DNA of 64,000 nucleotides from Balanoglossus misakiensis (Eukaryota > Hemichordata): the NCBI GenBank assembly GCA_040954595.2, contig CM082589.2, positions 7,936,001 to 8,000,000 of the forward strand, given 5' to 3'. The position numbers were made by a program, and so were the translations under genes. The first letter of the stretch is position 1, and each line of letters opens with the position of its first letter. The notes below the pieces were generated by a model. It searched no databases. It saw nothing but the letters and a program-made list of their open reading frames with translations, and was not told the origin of the DNA. This document shows, in pieces, positions 1 to 11,990 of the stretch.

Positions 1-800
1 TTGAATACAAAGCAATTACGTGACATGAAGTAAGTCAAGAATGCATATTTTATTACAAAAATGATATATCTGGGTACAAAATTACCTGGACTGGAAAAAA
101 AAGAAACATCAATATGCAATTGGCAGAAGTCATTGTAAGTTAAAGTGTAGATGAAACACCCAACTAACACTGTTAAAAAATCCAGCATTTATTGGCCAAA
201 TGAGGACCACTAGCTCCAGTTAATAATAGCAGTTAGCTGTATTTTTAAATCATTTTTTTCTGTACTAGAAATGTGGTTGTTCAACTCTAAAGTATTGATC
301 AATATTCTTCTTATTATAAACTGCAAAGATGTGTACAGGCAACTTTGATATTGAAGTCTGGGGCATAGAGGGTAGAAATAATGAATATAGAGATTACAAC
401 AGACTGCAGTTGGAACATAGAACAAAGATATAAGCAATGGTCAAAATAACAGCTGATAGACCTTTACATAAACAGTCTTCCTGGTATAGACATTTAATTG
501 ATAAGTACTATAGAACTGCTTCAATTCACTGTATCAAATGTCCTCACATCATACAGTGAAGATTATTCATAACACTCTCAAAACTCCCATCGGCTGATCT
601 GATCACAGCAAGGAAGTAACCAAAAACCACCTGTGTTTGCATTTGGACTTTGTATCACCATCTTGTTACTGTCCATCGACATTTGAAACTGGTGGTCAAT
701 GATTTGGACCACTGAAAGAAAATGAACTATTTTTCAAGTGAATGAGAAAATCGTGTGTAAGGATGGCAGTGAGGAGATCTTAAATTTACAAATACACACA
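1..800. other. Left flank, no gene seen
   Basis: AT-rich sequence downstream of the NUP62 stop. I see no conserved coding segment, RNA gene or clear repeat here. It may hold NUP62 3' UTR or the space to the next gene. Confidence 0.4.
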
Positions 801-945
801 TACTGTAAAACACTTTATTTTCGCGAGTTGAAATTTTCACGATATCGAGAGAGGCCACTGTTTCGTGAGTATTAATTTTCACGTTCTCTTATTTCATTCA
901 CTGCATCGTTTTCTTCAAAAACAATTTACGTGACTTTTGTTGCAA
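801..945. repeat. Half copy of TA-flanked MITE (GCGAG family)
   Basis: Begins TACTGTAAAACACTTTATTT and continues through a TTTCGCGAG-like block. It matches the left half of the element at 6743-7547, but without the insertion that splits that copy. It lies just 3' of the NUP62 stop codon. Read on the minus strand it supplies AATAAA (826-821) followed by a TG-rich stretch, so it could provide the NUP62 poly(A) site. Confidence 0.75.
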
Positions 946-1003
946 ATAGGGTGGAGCATTATGGTTGGAAACTCTTTAAATGTTCTTTACTTTCGCCCGT
1001 GAC

Positions 1004-4000
1004 TTATTCAAATGCAAGATGAAAACTTCTTTCTTGCTGCTTTCTGATAGTGTCATTCTGTTTGGAGATTTCATCAACCTTCCTCTGTAACATTGCTGTA
1101 ATACAAATCATACACATAACTTTAAGTCATTATACACTAACAAACATTATGCATTATCTTTGGTAGCTGGCTCTAATAGCAACTGATCGTTATTCTTGTA
1201 TCAGAAATACAGGGCAGATGATCAAAGCTCTGCTTGACATTTGGAGGCAGAATGTGTGGGGATAAATGATTGTAAAAGCCTCATATTTTAGGATTCCCTC
1301 TTTTTTACTAAGTCAAACTAGGAACTCCGTTTAGTTGTCTCCAGCAGCGGTTTTATACCTTGATTTTAAATTGACTTCTTGGATGAACTATTTTACAAAT
1401 TTCTCTCATAAATAATATCTGTCAACATAACTTAATACAAACCTGTGTTCTGATCAACCCACTGCAATGAGTCCATGTGTGCATTCAGAATTTTTGAGAT
1501 CTGTTGAATCTGAGACAAATCAAAAGTCAATGAAAAATCAATCTTAGAATTCTATAAACTAAGGCAGTAAAAATGGTAGGCTATGACTTGTGTTTGGTTC
1601 CGAGTAAACAGATGCCAGATACCGTACACATTGAAATTAAGGGCCTGATGGATCATAGTCTTAGCACTCATAGAAATTGTCACAATTGTTTGGTTGACAT
1701 TGTCCCCATAATTAATTCTGTTTACATACAGTAGACAAGTTCGGTGTTTCAACTACCTTGCAACTCTGAATTCTGACCACCTATCTTCCTGGACACCCTT
1801 TTCATAATTCTAGCGCCCTCACACAACCATAATGAATTTGAACTCAAAGCGAGACCAATTGGAAAATTTCCTTGATGTGATTGGTCAACTTTCCCAATTG
1901 ACCTCGCTTTGAGTTCAAGTTCATGATGTCTGTGTGAGAATTACAGAAAGGGTGTATAAAATCAATATGTTTTGTACTTACAGGGTCATCTGTGTCTCTT
2001 GAAGATAGATTCATGTTATTCACATGTTCAATGATTTCTTTCAAATCCTGCGCCATTCTCTTCAACTGTGAATCAATATTTTCAGCTGTGTGATAGCTGA
2101 AATATAACAATACAAAATACGATAATGGACTTCTTTCTTATGAAAACAAATGAATAAAGAACATGCAGTAGCATTGGAAGCTGCACTATCTGTGACCTTA
2201 GTCTTTTTTTTCTCAATATTTTTAAATTTCCCGACTTGCTACTCCTGGCAGGGTTACAGGAAAAGACCAAAAGTCAGAGCATTCTACGACCACAAAATAT
2301 TCAGGGTTTATTAGACGAAAAGGACATGTTATTCAGAAACATTTTCCCTTTTATTTCATTACTTACGTGTCTTCCCTTTCAAGATCTGCATGTTGTGCAT
2401 ACACTGAACCTTGCTGATTTTTCACTGCATCTTCTAACGGTTTCAACATGTCATCTAATTCTCTTTGTTGACTCAGAATGAAGTCAAGTTCATGTTCAAG
2501 TCTGATGAGAATGCAATAAATATGAATGTGTTAAAGGGGAATTCCAAACTAAGTGATTTCCCCTCACTTGTGGTATTGTTGTAGGTAGCCCTGCCCAGGA
2601 ATCTGTATGACTGGGCATAAGTCTGCATGAGGCCATAAAGGGTTCATAATAAACAGATGAGAGTAAACAAGGTGAGTTTGCCCAAGAGGTTGATCGACAA
2701 GCAATACTCATGGGAGTTCACTCACCTTTGCTGATCCACTTTGACCTTTTCAACATCTGTATGCAAGACTTTGATCTAGAGAAAAAAAGATTTAATTAAA
2801 ATAAGATCATTGCAGTTTTCTGTCAGTAAATCCTCTAAGTACATGTAAAAGTATATTTTCTTAAAGCCCTGCCCAGATATATCGATGCAATAGTGAAATA
2901 CGAGAATGCGAATACTGATTGTCGCATAACAGTCCCCTTTTTTATATCGCGAAAATTTCCCATTTTACAGTAAATGTAGTGTAGTGGTAAGTAGCAAAAG
3001 AGCAATTACCTTTTCTCCATTGTCAATTAGTAATCTATCCCAGGCATTGACTTGCGTTGCTTGTGTCAAAAATACTTTTTCTTGGTCTTCTAATTGTACT
3101 GTCCACTTGTTGATTGCTTCTTCCAATTGTCGGTAATTCATACTACCACCACCACTGAACAAGAAGTTAGAAAAGCTCCATAAAGCTGTAACTTTTCGCT
3201 ATGTTTTCAGTATTTTTGTGCTGTGTATCTGTGCCAGTTCTAACTTCCACATGATGTGGGCGATCCCATTTTCCGATCAGTGTCACTGCACGCCAGGCTG
3301 GGCGTATTTGCATAGCTATTGTTAGTATTTTGCAGTAGTTCATAAATAATTAAGAGCAGTTGTTTACCTATCGGAAAATGGTATCACCCACATCATGTTG
3401 GACAGCAGTTAGATTTGGTGCTTTTTTCCCATGATTCAAATTACAGTAAACGCCATATTGGAAATTCTGCCAACTTTCCCTCGTTTTTGTAAAATATCGC
3501 CCGACTTATACATGCCCAAAGTTTTCATTTCTGAAAGAGTGATCTCAAAGCTACCGAAATATGTAGAAATCAGCTGGATCAAACTTCCCCTTTAATTTGA
3601 TCAAATATTGTGAAAATGGCATAAAATACTTCCATGTCACTAATATTTTTGGTTTTCAACATTACTACTACCTTGTTATTTACCTTGTTGTAGTTGTTGT
3701 TTCTGATGTGGTCTTTGTTGCTGCAGCACTGCTTGTCAATCCACCCAATGCTAGACCTGAAAACACATATGATCATGAATATCAATCCTCAGTTTACTTT
3801 GATAGAAATTCTCGATGCAACAAGTACAGCAAATATTGAGGCAAAACCCTTCTGAACAGGATGCGAACAAAACCGTTTAACCTTAACGCTGTCAAGTCGA
3901 TTGAAACTGGTTTGATTTCCAGGGTGCCTAGAATCCTGGCTCCCTGGCCTGTTAGACTGCCAAGTGCGTACGGCAGTAATCAGTAGGGCCTATACAACAC

Positions 4001-7000
4001 CCTCAGACCAATACAGTGCAAACCAGTGCGATTTGGTACATTTTACAGGGGGCTCAGACTGCCAAGTGTGTCTAAGTACGTATGAGAGCCATGTCAAGAC
4101 AGTCAAAATACGTTTTAGAAGAAAAAGTGGCATTTTAAGGGACTTGACACTCTAAACAGGTATGATACCCAGTAGCATTAGGGTTAACCCTGCAGCAAAC
4201 TGAACACATTCGATTATCAATTAATTGACTGATTGATTGATTGATTGAACCATCCATGCATCTTGTATGGAACCAAATATCCAAAGGTAAACAATTTTGA
4301 GTCAGTGGTACTTTGAGTTATGTTCATTGGAAACGAAAGTGCTCTCTGAAAGATGCAAGTTTGGAAAGTCCCATGAGCTGCAACTTATGGAAAATTATCA
4401 CGAAATTTATTTTCAAACTGTACTACCGGTAATATTAGCCCATACAGATGTACGCACTAGAAGTATATACATGTACAATTATTATAAACCCCAATTATGA
4501 TTTCAACCAGATGAATATATGATGTCTACATTCTTTTTCATAGAAGAACCCAGAGGAGAGAATGGTATAAAATCTGATTACTTCTGACAGATGACCTGTT
4601 CAAGCCCCTTCAGAAACTCATCTGGAGATGTCATTAGGGGTCTTGTCAAAATCAAACAGGGGGGCTTGCCCGGGCGCTCCCCGGCGCGCCTTGGCGTGCC
4701 CTGGCGCGCCCTTTCACGCCTGCAGACGACCCTCTAATGAGCTAATTAAGCTCATGAATAGTAATTAGTTACAGGAAGCGTGCCAGGTGACGCAATCGGC
4801 GCAGGCGGACCTCCCCGGCGTTAGTGATATGCCGAGAAAACAATGCGATTTGGCAACAATGTGTTGCAAACCTGACGCTATCAACAAATGGATGTGTATG
4901 TTGAGTTTTTTGCACGGGAATTCTGCAGATTTGTGAATAAAGTTGCAGTTCCGGTTTTGTGTGTCTGCGTGTGTGTGTTGAGTTTGGCCGGAGGCCGTAA
5001 TTGAAATGACTGTCTTCTAAGTTTTTGGTGTGGGAAACAACTCTGACACCGAGCTAGATGCGATGCAGAATGCCTGAAACTTGACCTGAGCAGACAATGC
5101 ATGGTTTGAACCCATGTGCTTTTTTATACATGATGAAATCGGCCACATGTTGACCTCGTAATTTATTTAAATTATTATTCACGTCAAAAGCCGTTTAGAC
5201 ACGGGTGCAGGACGTCAGGGCTCCGTCTAGCCACTCATCTTTTTACCGGGTCGATCGATCGCTACGTTACCGGCAATACCACACATGTTGACCTCGTAAT
5301 TTATGCGAAGTATTATTCACGTCAAAAGCTGCTAGACACAGGTGCAGGACGTCTGGCCCCGGTCTGGCCGGCCACTCATCTTTTACCACCCTGATTTGAC
5401 CATTTGGCAAGGGCTTTGGAATAATAGGACTAATGTACGTTTGCAGTAATAAGTTTCTCATCAATATTCACGCAACCCGAGAGCGTGGCAAAGACGCATT
5501 TGGACTAAACCACTATACGTCAATAGATTTTATTGAAAGTTCAGCGAGCAATGCTATCATGCATGCACGCTCGTAGTATTCACTTTGCTGTCAACTTTTA
5601 TTTCAGGAATATTGTTTAGATAATACATTGAACTGACTGGATTGGAACATAAAAATGTTAAAATTTTACATGTGAATTTGAAACTGACCATCAATTCATT
5701 CACTGCGGCCACCCCCCGAAAAATGCCACTGTGCCACTGTTACGATCATCATGAAAACTCAGTGCGTGACTGACCGGAACGTACCCCATTCGAGGCAGCA
5801 TTGACTAGCTGTAGCCTGTTTCGCTTATCGAAAAATTTGCTTGTAAAACTAGGATGAAAAGAGAAAAAATTCCAATATTTCATGTGTTTTTATAATAAAG
5901 TTACAAAAGATACTTTACTTACTTTTCTCAACATTTCATAACGTTTTTTTTTTTTTTTCAGCAGAGCTGAAAGGGGGGGGGGCACTACTGTTGCGTTTCC
6001 CTGCCTATTCTCTATTTTGTTCCAAAATGCCACAATAATACTAATCCCAAAAGAATCATGTTGCTGTAGTGGTACTTTTGAAAACTTGTTGCAAAACAAT
6101 AGCTACTCTTAGGCGTGTGTCGACTTTACGGGCATTTCTGGACCCAACGCGTTGTTGACAACGTACCGGAACTAATGATATGCAAAGCTCATGAATATGC
6201 GTGCATAATATATGAATATTCATCGGCGTGAAAGGGCGCGCCAGGGTACGCCAGGGCGCGCCGGGGAGCGCCGGGGCAAGCCCCTCTGTTTGATTTTGAC
6301 AAGACCCCTTACAAAGAAGCGATCCATTTTCCTGTTACTCACCTAGTGATAAGCCTGTTGTTGATGTAGTTGTTGGTTGAGTGGTCTTCACACCAAAACC
6401 AACACCAAGCCCAGATGCTGAGGCTACAGAAAAAGCAAAGTCAGAAACTCATAAGTATGTCTCTCTCTCTCTGTGGTCACTGTTTTTCTAATTTTCCAAT
6501 TCTATTTTTGAGGCTTATGCAAATTCCTGGCTACTGAAACCTCACTTTCAGGGTTGCCATTGTTTCTCATACATTCTGTACCTGAGTCATTATGACGTAG
6601 TCTGCAATGGATCAATGAAGAAAAAGACTTTGGGGCGGGGGTTGGGGGGAATGAAATTACTTATGCCATGTCTGCAAAATGGCCCTGAAAATAATTCATG
6701 GCACCATATTAGAGAGTTCCACAGCTATTCTGATATACTTGATACTGTAAAACACTTTATTTTCGCGAGATATCGAGAGAGGCCACTGTTTCGCGAGTAT
6801 TAAAGCCCCAGTATTTCTCGTGTGCATCCATTTTTCATCATCGAAAAAAGCCCGTTTTTCCAGTACATCCATCATGGAATACTATATAATGAAGATGTAA
6901 GAAAGGTTTGGGCAATTGTAGCTACGTGCAAGCTGTAAATATTGCCCGTAACACTTGAAATGATGCGCGGGTTTGTTTACAACGGAAATGTTGTACATGT

Positions 7001-9262
7001 CGATCAGCAAACGTGCCACTTTGACATTTTGATGGTCAGACCATTTTCGGATTTGATCTGGTTCCATCGACTGATTTCTCCCATAAAGTTATCTTCCCAA
7101 AATTTTGCCGAATTAGTGCGCATTTCTTCGCTGAGTCGCTTGATTTGGGGCGACCAAACCTCTTCCGCATAGATTCACATTTGAGTGCGCATGCGCACTA
7201 GTCACATGTGTCAACATTAGCCTGACTCACGTGACTTTCTGTCCGGACAGAAAGTCATTCTTCACTCGTTATATTGTAAATTGTATGAGTTTATCAGCAG
7301 AGCTGGGGATGATGACTGTTCGATTCAGTATCAATTATCATCTACTTTTAGAAATTATAGATGCCGTTTCAAACAAAATTTTGCCCCTACGAGAAATACT
7401 GTGGCTTTAATTTTCGCGTTCTCTTATTTCATTCACTGCATCGTTATCTTCAAAAACAATTTACGCGACTTTTTATTTTCACGCTATTTTGGCTCTCGCG
7501 TATTTGGCGAAAATTAATTGCTCGCGAAAATAAAGTGTTTTACAGTATGTATACAGTAGAATTTTTGAAAGACCTGATATCACTTCTTTGTCAGAGGCCC
7601 AAACATCTTTCTTTTTAAAGATTTGACATTGACAAATTTATATCAGCTCTACCTATGGAATAACACACAATTTTCAATGAAATCTGCTCGGTAATATTTG
7701 AGTTTTTGACTTTTGGCCATTTTTGCATCTTTGCCAGTGATCAAACACTTTCTTGTGGCAATGCACTGGTAACCCTTTTGTTGTATTGTTTCAAACGATC
7801 ATCACTGAAGACTAGACTGTACAGTACGGTCATTTCATTTGAGGGTGCTGGACGTACGTCCACTGCCAAAAAGTGATAATAGGCGGTGTGTCCTTTTAGC
7901 CAGCTCCAACCAATCACATGCACCAATACTTGACATGTGACTGTCTTGCTCTTTATACAAGCCCCAATTTGTTTGATCAAGATTAGGATACCAATTAACA
8001 GTACCAAATTTTCATATGTTGGCAGAATTTTGACATCTGGGGGTGTGGCTTTATTTCTTTGATACCGCTGGCTTGAAGGACAAACTGCCTTCGGGGCAGG
8101 GTATCGAGTGCCCTCTTACGAAATAATAGGGCTTTAAAATGAATGAAAAAACATCGAAGGATCTCTGGCTATCTGGTAAAACTTACTTGTTGTGCTGCCA
8201 CCAAATGGAAAGCTTTTTGTTGCAGCTGTTGTGGTGCTACCAAGCAGGCTTCCTCCTGTAGTAGCTGTTGAACCAAGTGATAATCCTCCCCCTGCAGTGG
8301 TTGTTCCACCAAGTGATAGTCCTCCCCCTGCAGTGGTTGTTCCACCAAGTGATAAACCTCCCCCTGCAGTGGTCGTTCCAGCAAGTGATAGTCCTCCCCC
8401 TGCAGTGGTCATTCCACCAAGTGATAGTCCTCCCCCTGCAGTGGGTTTTCCACCAAGTGATAGTCCTCCCCCTGCAGTGGTCATTCCACCAAGCGACAGT
8501 CCTCCCCCTGCAGTGGTTGCTCCTCCAAGTGCCAATCCTCCAACAGTAGTGGGCGCTCCGCCAAGTGCTAGTCCTCCCCCTGAAGTGGTTGAAGACCCAA
8601 GTGGCAATCCTGAAAACTTAGTTGTGGCAGTGCCTGCACTAAGACCTGTACTAGCAGTGGTTCCAACAGCAGCTGTTCCACCAAGACCTAGACCCCCTGT
8701 TACAAAATAGTACACACAGTTGTTAGTATAACTGATGCACAGTCCAAAATTTCCAAAGATACATCAAACCTTGCATTTGCAATTGAAAATCTGAATCATG
8801 AAAACAACATTGCACCAACCTGTAACAGCCGGGGTTGTCCCCAGTTGCAGCCCACCAGCTCCTAATGATAGTCCAGTGGCTGGCGCTGATGTGGTTGGTG
8901 CACTTCCTGCAGTACTTTGACCAAGGCCAGATGCTCCAAAGCTGAAACCCGAATTTGCAGCTGACGAGAAAAGACTTTGTTGTGTGGTGCCTGTTGTACC
9001 CGTTGATGGTGCGGCTGAAAATAACAGCCCACCAGCGGTAGTCGAACTCGTCGCGGGAGCTGTCGGTTGGAATGAGAACCCTCCAGGGATAGTAGTGGAA
9101 CTTGTAGCTGTAGTTGGGGGTTGGAATGACAATCCACTGCCCCCTGTACCTCCTTGTCCTCCAAATGAGAAGCCACCTTTAATATGAATATTAATTTTAT
9201 TCCTGCCATGTATACAGTGTTTCATTCAGGATTGCACCAATATGTCCCCTTTGCCTGAATAT

Positions 9263-9293
<31 letters not shown>

Positions 9294-10157
9294 GGGGATT
9301 CCACTCTGGCAAGGGGGACTGTAATACAATGTATCTCCAACATGTGAACAACATCATTTGATTTCAAGGGGCACTGGTCCCCCCTGGACAAATTGCTAGG
9401 TGCCAAATCCCCCCCCCCCTCCCCCCCCCACCGTCCAGATGAAACACTGTGTATATTGTATAAACATCCATCATTAATGGTGTGCCCTCTAAGCCCATAT
9501 GATGTGCCACTGACTCAACAAACTCACTGGTGACACAAACAATTATTCACACTACACGATAGTGAACCTTTTCCACAGAATTTGAAATATTGCTGGTCTG
9601 AATACATAATCTGATTATTATCTTCAAGGGAATGCGAATTGCCAGAAATAATGAGATATCCATGCTTTATTTTGTGTTTATGTCTTTACCTAAAATGTAG
9701 TCATTTCTCATAACCATTTTTGCTTTGGCTATGTTTTCAATGATTGCTGTAAGCTGATATTACTTACCAGCAGTTCTTGTGAAAGGCCCATTTAGATCCT
9801 ACATGATCACACATCTAGTGCCTTCACTCATGAGAAATATTGCTGCCATTATTGGCATTGGATATATGAATGTCTTTCTCATTATACAAAGAAAATCTCA
9901 ATTGCATGTCGCAGTAGACAAGCACTAAGTACATACTGTCCACAGATTAAGACAGTATGGGTGATAAATATCTATGTTAGACCAATACATGTCACTAATA
10001 ATTAATATTAAGCATCAAAACTATAATCATTCATATACTGGTACAAGTCACCTGATGGATTACTGGCTTGTCCAAACAGTCCAGTGCCAGTGCTACCTGC
10101 AGCACTGGTTGTTGACGTCAGCTGAGAACCGCCAGCTGCAGTTGTTGAACCAAACAT
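1004..10157 (-). CDS. NUP62: Nucleoporin p62 (NUP62), complete, 11 exons
   Basis: Central-channel FG nucleoporin of the nuclear pore; in known pores it forms a coiled-coil trimer with NUP58 and NUP54. Exons (5' to 3'): 10157-10052, 9176-8820, 8696-8187, 6423-6343, 3756-3684, 3154-3010, 2775-2726, 2501-2367, 2096-1982, 1509-1443, 1095-1004. All junctions are GT-AG, phases close, and the sum is 576 aa (human about 520). Residues 1 to about 375 are the Gly/Thr/Ser-rich FG-type region. Residues from about 381 form the conserved coiled coil, with QATQVNAWDR, ENIDSQLKRMAQDLKEIIEH and ILNAHMDSLQW motifs. The protein ends RSFHLAFE, like the vertebrate C terminus. Oddity: only about six FG dipeptides are present; exon 3 replaces them with repeated GGLSLGG units. 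The start at 10157 is the first ATG of an exon with the right phase. Identity is near certain; intron 4 (3757-6342) holds a 1.7-kb transposon. Confidence 0.97.
1815..1940. repeat. Imperfect palindrome in NUP62 intron 9
   Basis: Two arms of about 45 bp are inverted copies: TTTGAACTCAAAGCGAG in the left arm and CTCGCTTTGAGTTCAAG in the right. This looks like a small palindromic MITE. No clean target duplication was identified. Confidence 0.6.
2885..2976. repeat. Fragment of GCGAG-family MITE, inverted
   Basis: Contains ATATCGCGAAAATTTCCC followed by TTTTACAGTA, the inverted terminal part of a relative of the element at 28180. Internal similarity (AGTGAAATACGAGAA) extends it to about 2885. Confidence 0.5.
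3238..3415. repeat. Short palindromic MITE in NUP62 intron 5
   Basis: Inverted termini of about 40 bp: CACATGATGTGGGCGATCCC on the left matches GTATCACCCACATCATGTTG on the right, extending outward into TTCTAACT / AGTTAGA. No coding capacity. Confidence 0.65.
3877..4187. repeat. MITE with TTAACC(C)TAAYGCT termini, copy 1
   Basis: About 310 bp bounded by TTAACCTTAACGCT and AGCATTAGGGTTAA. A second copy at 21511-21819 shares nearly the whole internal sequence, including a block starting CAGGGTGCCTAGAATCCTGG. Both sit in introns of otherwise unrelated genes. Confidence 0.75.
4637..6308. mobile_element. 1.67-kb non-autonomous TIR element with TTA duplication (PIF/Harbinger-like)
   Basis: Inverted termini begin GGGGTCTTGTCAAAATCAA, then CAGGGGGG and a GC-rich block with GGCGCGCC motifs, about 100 bp per side. 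TTA flanks both ends (4634-4636 and 6309-6311). A three-base TWA duplication and a GGG start fit PIF/Harbinger-type elements. No transposase is visible. Internally, 5145-5246 and 5283-5388 are diverged direct repeats. Located in NUP62 intron 4. Confidence 0.8.
5145..5388. repeat. Diverged direct duplication inside the 4637-6308 element
   Basis: Two blocks of about 100 bp both start ACATGTTGACCTCGTAATTT and both end in CCACTCATCTTTT(T)ACC; they are about 138 bp apart and differ by scattered substitutions. Confidence 0.75.
6743..7547. mobile_element. TA-flanked MITE (GCGAG family), split by a nested insertion
   Basis: Ends are TACTGTAAAACACTTTATT and its inverse AATAAAGTGTTTTACAGTA, so the likely target duplication is TA (Tc1/mariner-like). 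The unsplit arrangement is seen at 868-880, where GAGTATTAATTTTCACG runs through the point interrupted here. Located in NUP62 intron 3. Confidence 0.8.
6804..7406. mobile_element. 603-bp TTAA-flanked element nested in the GCGAG MITE
   Basis: Inverted termini AGCCCCAGTATTTCTCGT and ACGAGAAATACTGTGGCT, flanked by TTAA on both sides (6800-6803, 7407-7410). Comparison with the uninterrupted copy near 870 shows a single TTAA at the empty site, which proves the insertion. A TTAA target fits piggyBac or Kolobok-type elements. Confidence 0.85.
8268..8560 (-). repeat. Coding 36-bp minisatellite in NUP62 exon 3
   Basis: A 36-bp unit recurs at about 8289, 8325, 8361, 8397, 8433, 8469 and 8505, with degenerate units on both sides. 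Each encodes a 12-residue unit TTAGGGLSLGG(T/M). The period keeps the reading frame, so unit number can change without breaking NUP62. Confidence 0.9.
9259..9432. repeat. Poly(T) and poly(C) tracts in NUP62 intron 1
   Basis: A T run of about 29 bases near 9260, then G- and C-rich runs to about 9432. Low complexity only. Confidence 0.7.
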
Positions 10158-10532
10158 TTTGGTTTCTCTGCCTTTCGAAAAGCGCAAGTAACAATATAGA
10201 TATCACTTCAATAGCGAAGGGGGTGAATTTCGTACGCGGAAGTCCTATAAGTATAAGTCTTCCTTTTGACTTGCCACTCGACCAACAAGATAACGTGAGC
10301 GCGCCGTAGCTGGCGTGCACCTTTATGGTTCAAAGGTCGAAGGGGTCAAAGGTCGCCCAGCCAATCTCGTCATTTTGGAGCTAGCTGTGGCTCTATGGTT
10401 ATTCGTGTTTTGTTCTAGTAGAGTCTCGTAGTCTCGGTTACCCCAGACTGCGCTTGTGGGTTCTCTTCCGGCCACCCAAATACAGCTGCAGTCTGGGAGA
10501 AATCCCTCAGAAAAAATATCCGGCGATGCATC
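10158..10532. promoter_or_regulatory. Shared divergent promoter region, NUP62 / DUF6589-like gene
   Basis: 375 bp separate the two opposed ATG codons. The region is richer in GC than its surroundings and has no obvious TATA box near either start. That it drives both genes is inferred from position only. Confidence 0.5.
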
Positions 10533-11848
10533 ATGGGAACTGTTTATTCTAAGATGGCGACGTCCTGTGAGCCTCATGGCATCGTCCTGGCCGATGCAAA
10601 CTTTTGTGCGGTATGTCAATGCAGGTCGAGAGACAGGTACCTGCTTCTAACTAAGTATGGGCTTCGGAAGCCACTTTTGGATGATCTAGAGGCCATAATG
10701 TCCATGACGCTTTCAGGGAACATCAAGAACGACTCCTATGTATGCAGACCATGCAGACGCAAAATGGGGTCGTATAAAGCTCATATGCTTGCTGCCGCAA
10801 AAATAAAAAACGACCTGCTGAGCAGTGCCGGATCTGTTGAAATTGTCCAGAATATGAAGAGACGGAGAAGTTTGGTATATAGTTTCCTAATATTTTCATA
10901 TAATATCATGATGGTTTTCAAATGTCATCATCATCATCTGATCATGATTCATCAGGCTAGTTATACTTTGCGAAACAGCGAAACGAAACAGCGAAACGAC
11001 GAAACCATTATTAAAATAGGGGCCAGTCATCAAGACGGTGGCGTATGATTTTTTTTAAAGTTTCCAAATTAAAACGTAAGCGAGCCAAGAAAACTACAGG
11101 TCAGATAAATTGTTTTCTCGGAAATTCAACATTAGAATCAAATTTGGCGTTGGAAACAAACGGCGGGTCGCCAGTTCCTGGTCTGCGGCCTGGTACTATG
11201 TAGTGGTAGAGTCGACGTCGTGTGCGCGCAAACGATTCATGCCAAACTGCTACATACACACAGTGAATATACGCGCGCGCACAACGAAACCACAAAAGAT
11301 CGAAACCTCAAAATGCGGCAGCAACTGACACTATTTCCTTAAATACCACAAGGCGGGGAGGCATGAATTGCAATTACTAGTAAGATAATAAAGACATTTC
11401 GACAATGATACTGTGTTGTGTGAGTTACATGTGTTTCTATATATAACTACTACTCTTACCCCCCATCAGTGTTTGACCCTCGAAAGCTTACGGACACTAC
11501 TGCTTTGTTTCAACTAATCCTTAGCCCTGTGAATATACTCGTACATTGACCTTTTGGGGCGGGATTCTTTTTTGGCGCGCAACCACTAGTACCAGGCCCC
11601 AGACCAGGAACTGGCGACCCGCCGTTTGTTTCCAACGCCAAATTTGATTCTAATGTTGAATTTCCGAGAAAACAATTTATCTGACCTGTAGTTTTCTTGG
11701 CTCGCTTACGTTTTAATTTGGAAACTTTTAAAAAAATCATACGCCACCGTCTTGATGACTGGCCCCTATTTTAATAATGGTTTCGTCGTTTCGCTGTTTC
11801 GTTTCGCTGTTTCGCTGTTTCGTTGTTTCGCAAAGTATAACTAGCCGA

Positions 11849-11897
<49 letters not shown>

Positions 11898-11920
11898 CCA
11901 CCACCACCACCACCACCACC

Positions 11921-11990
<70 letters not shown>

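Noticed and set aside
8192-8710. Proline-rich 172-residue + strand frame
   Set aside because: Exact antisense shadow of NUP62 exon 3 and its 36-bp repeats.
1004-10157. Initial assignment as NUP58 because of FG/LG repeats
   Set aside because: The coiled coil (QATQVNAWDR, QLKRMAQDLK, ILNAHMDSLQW) is specific to NUP62.
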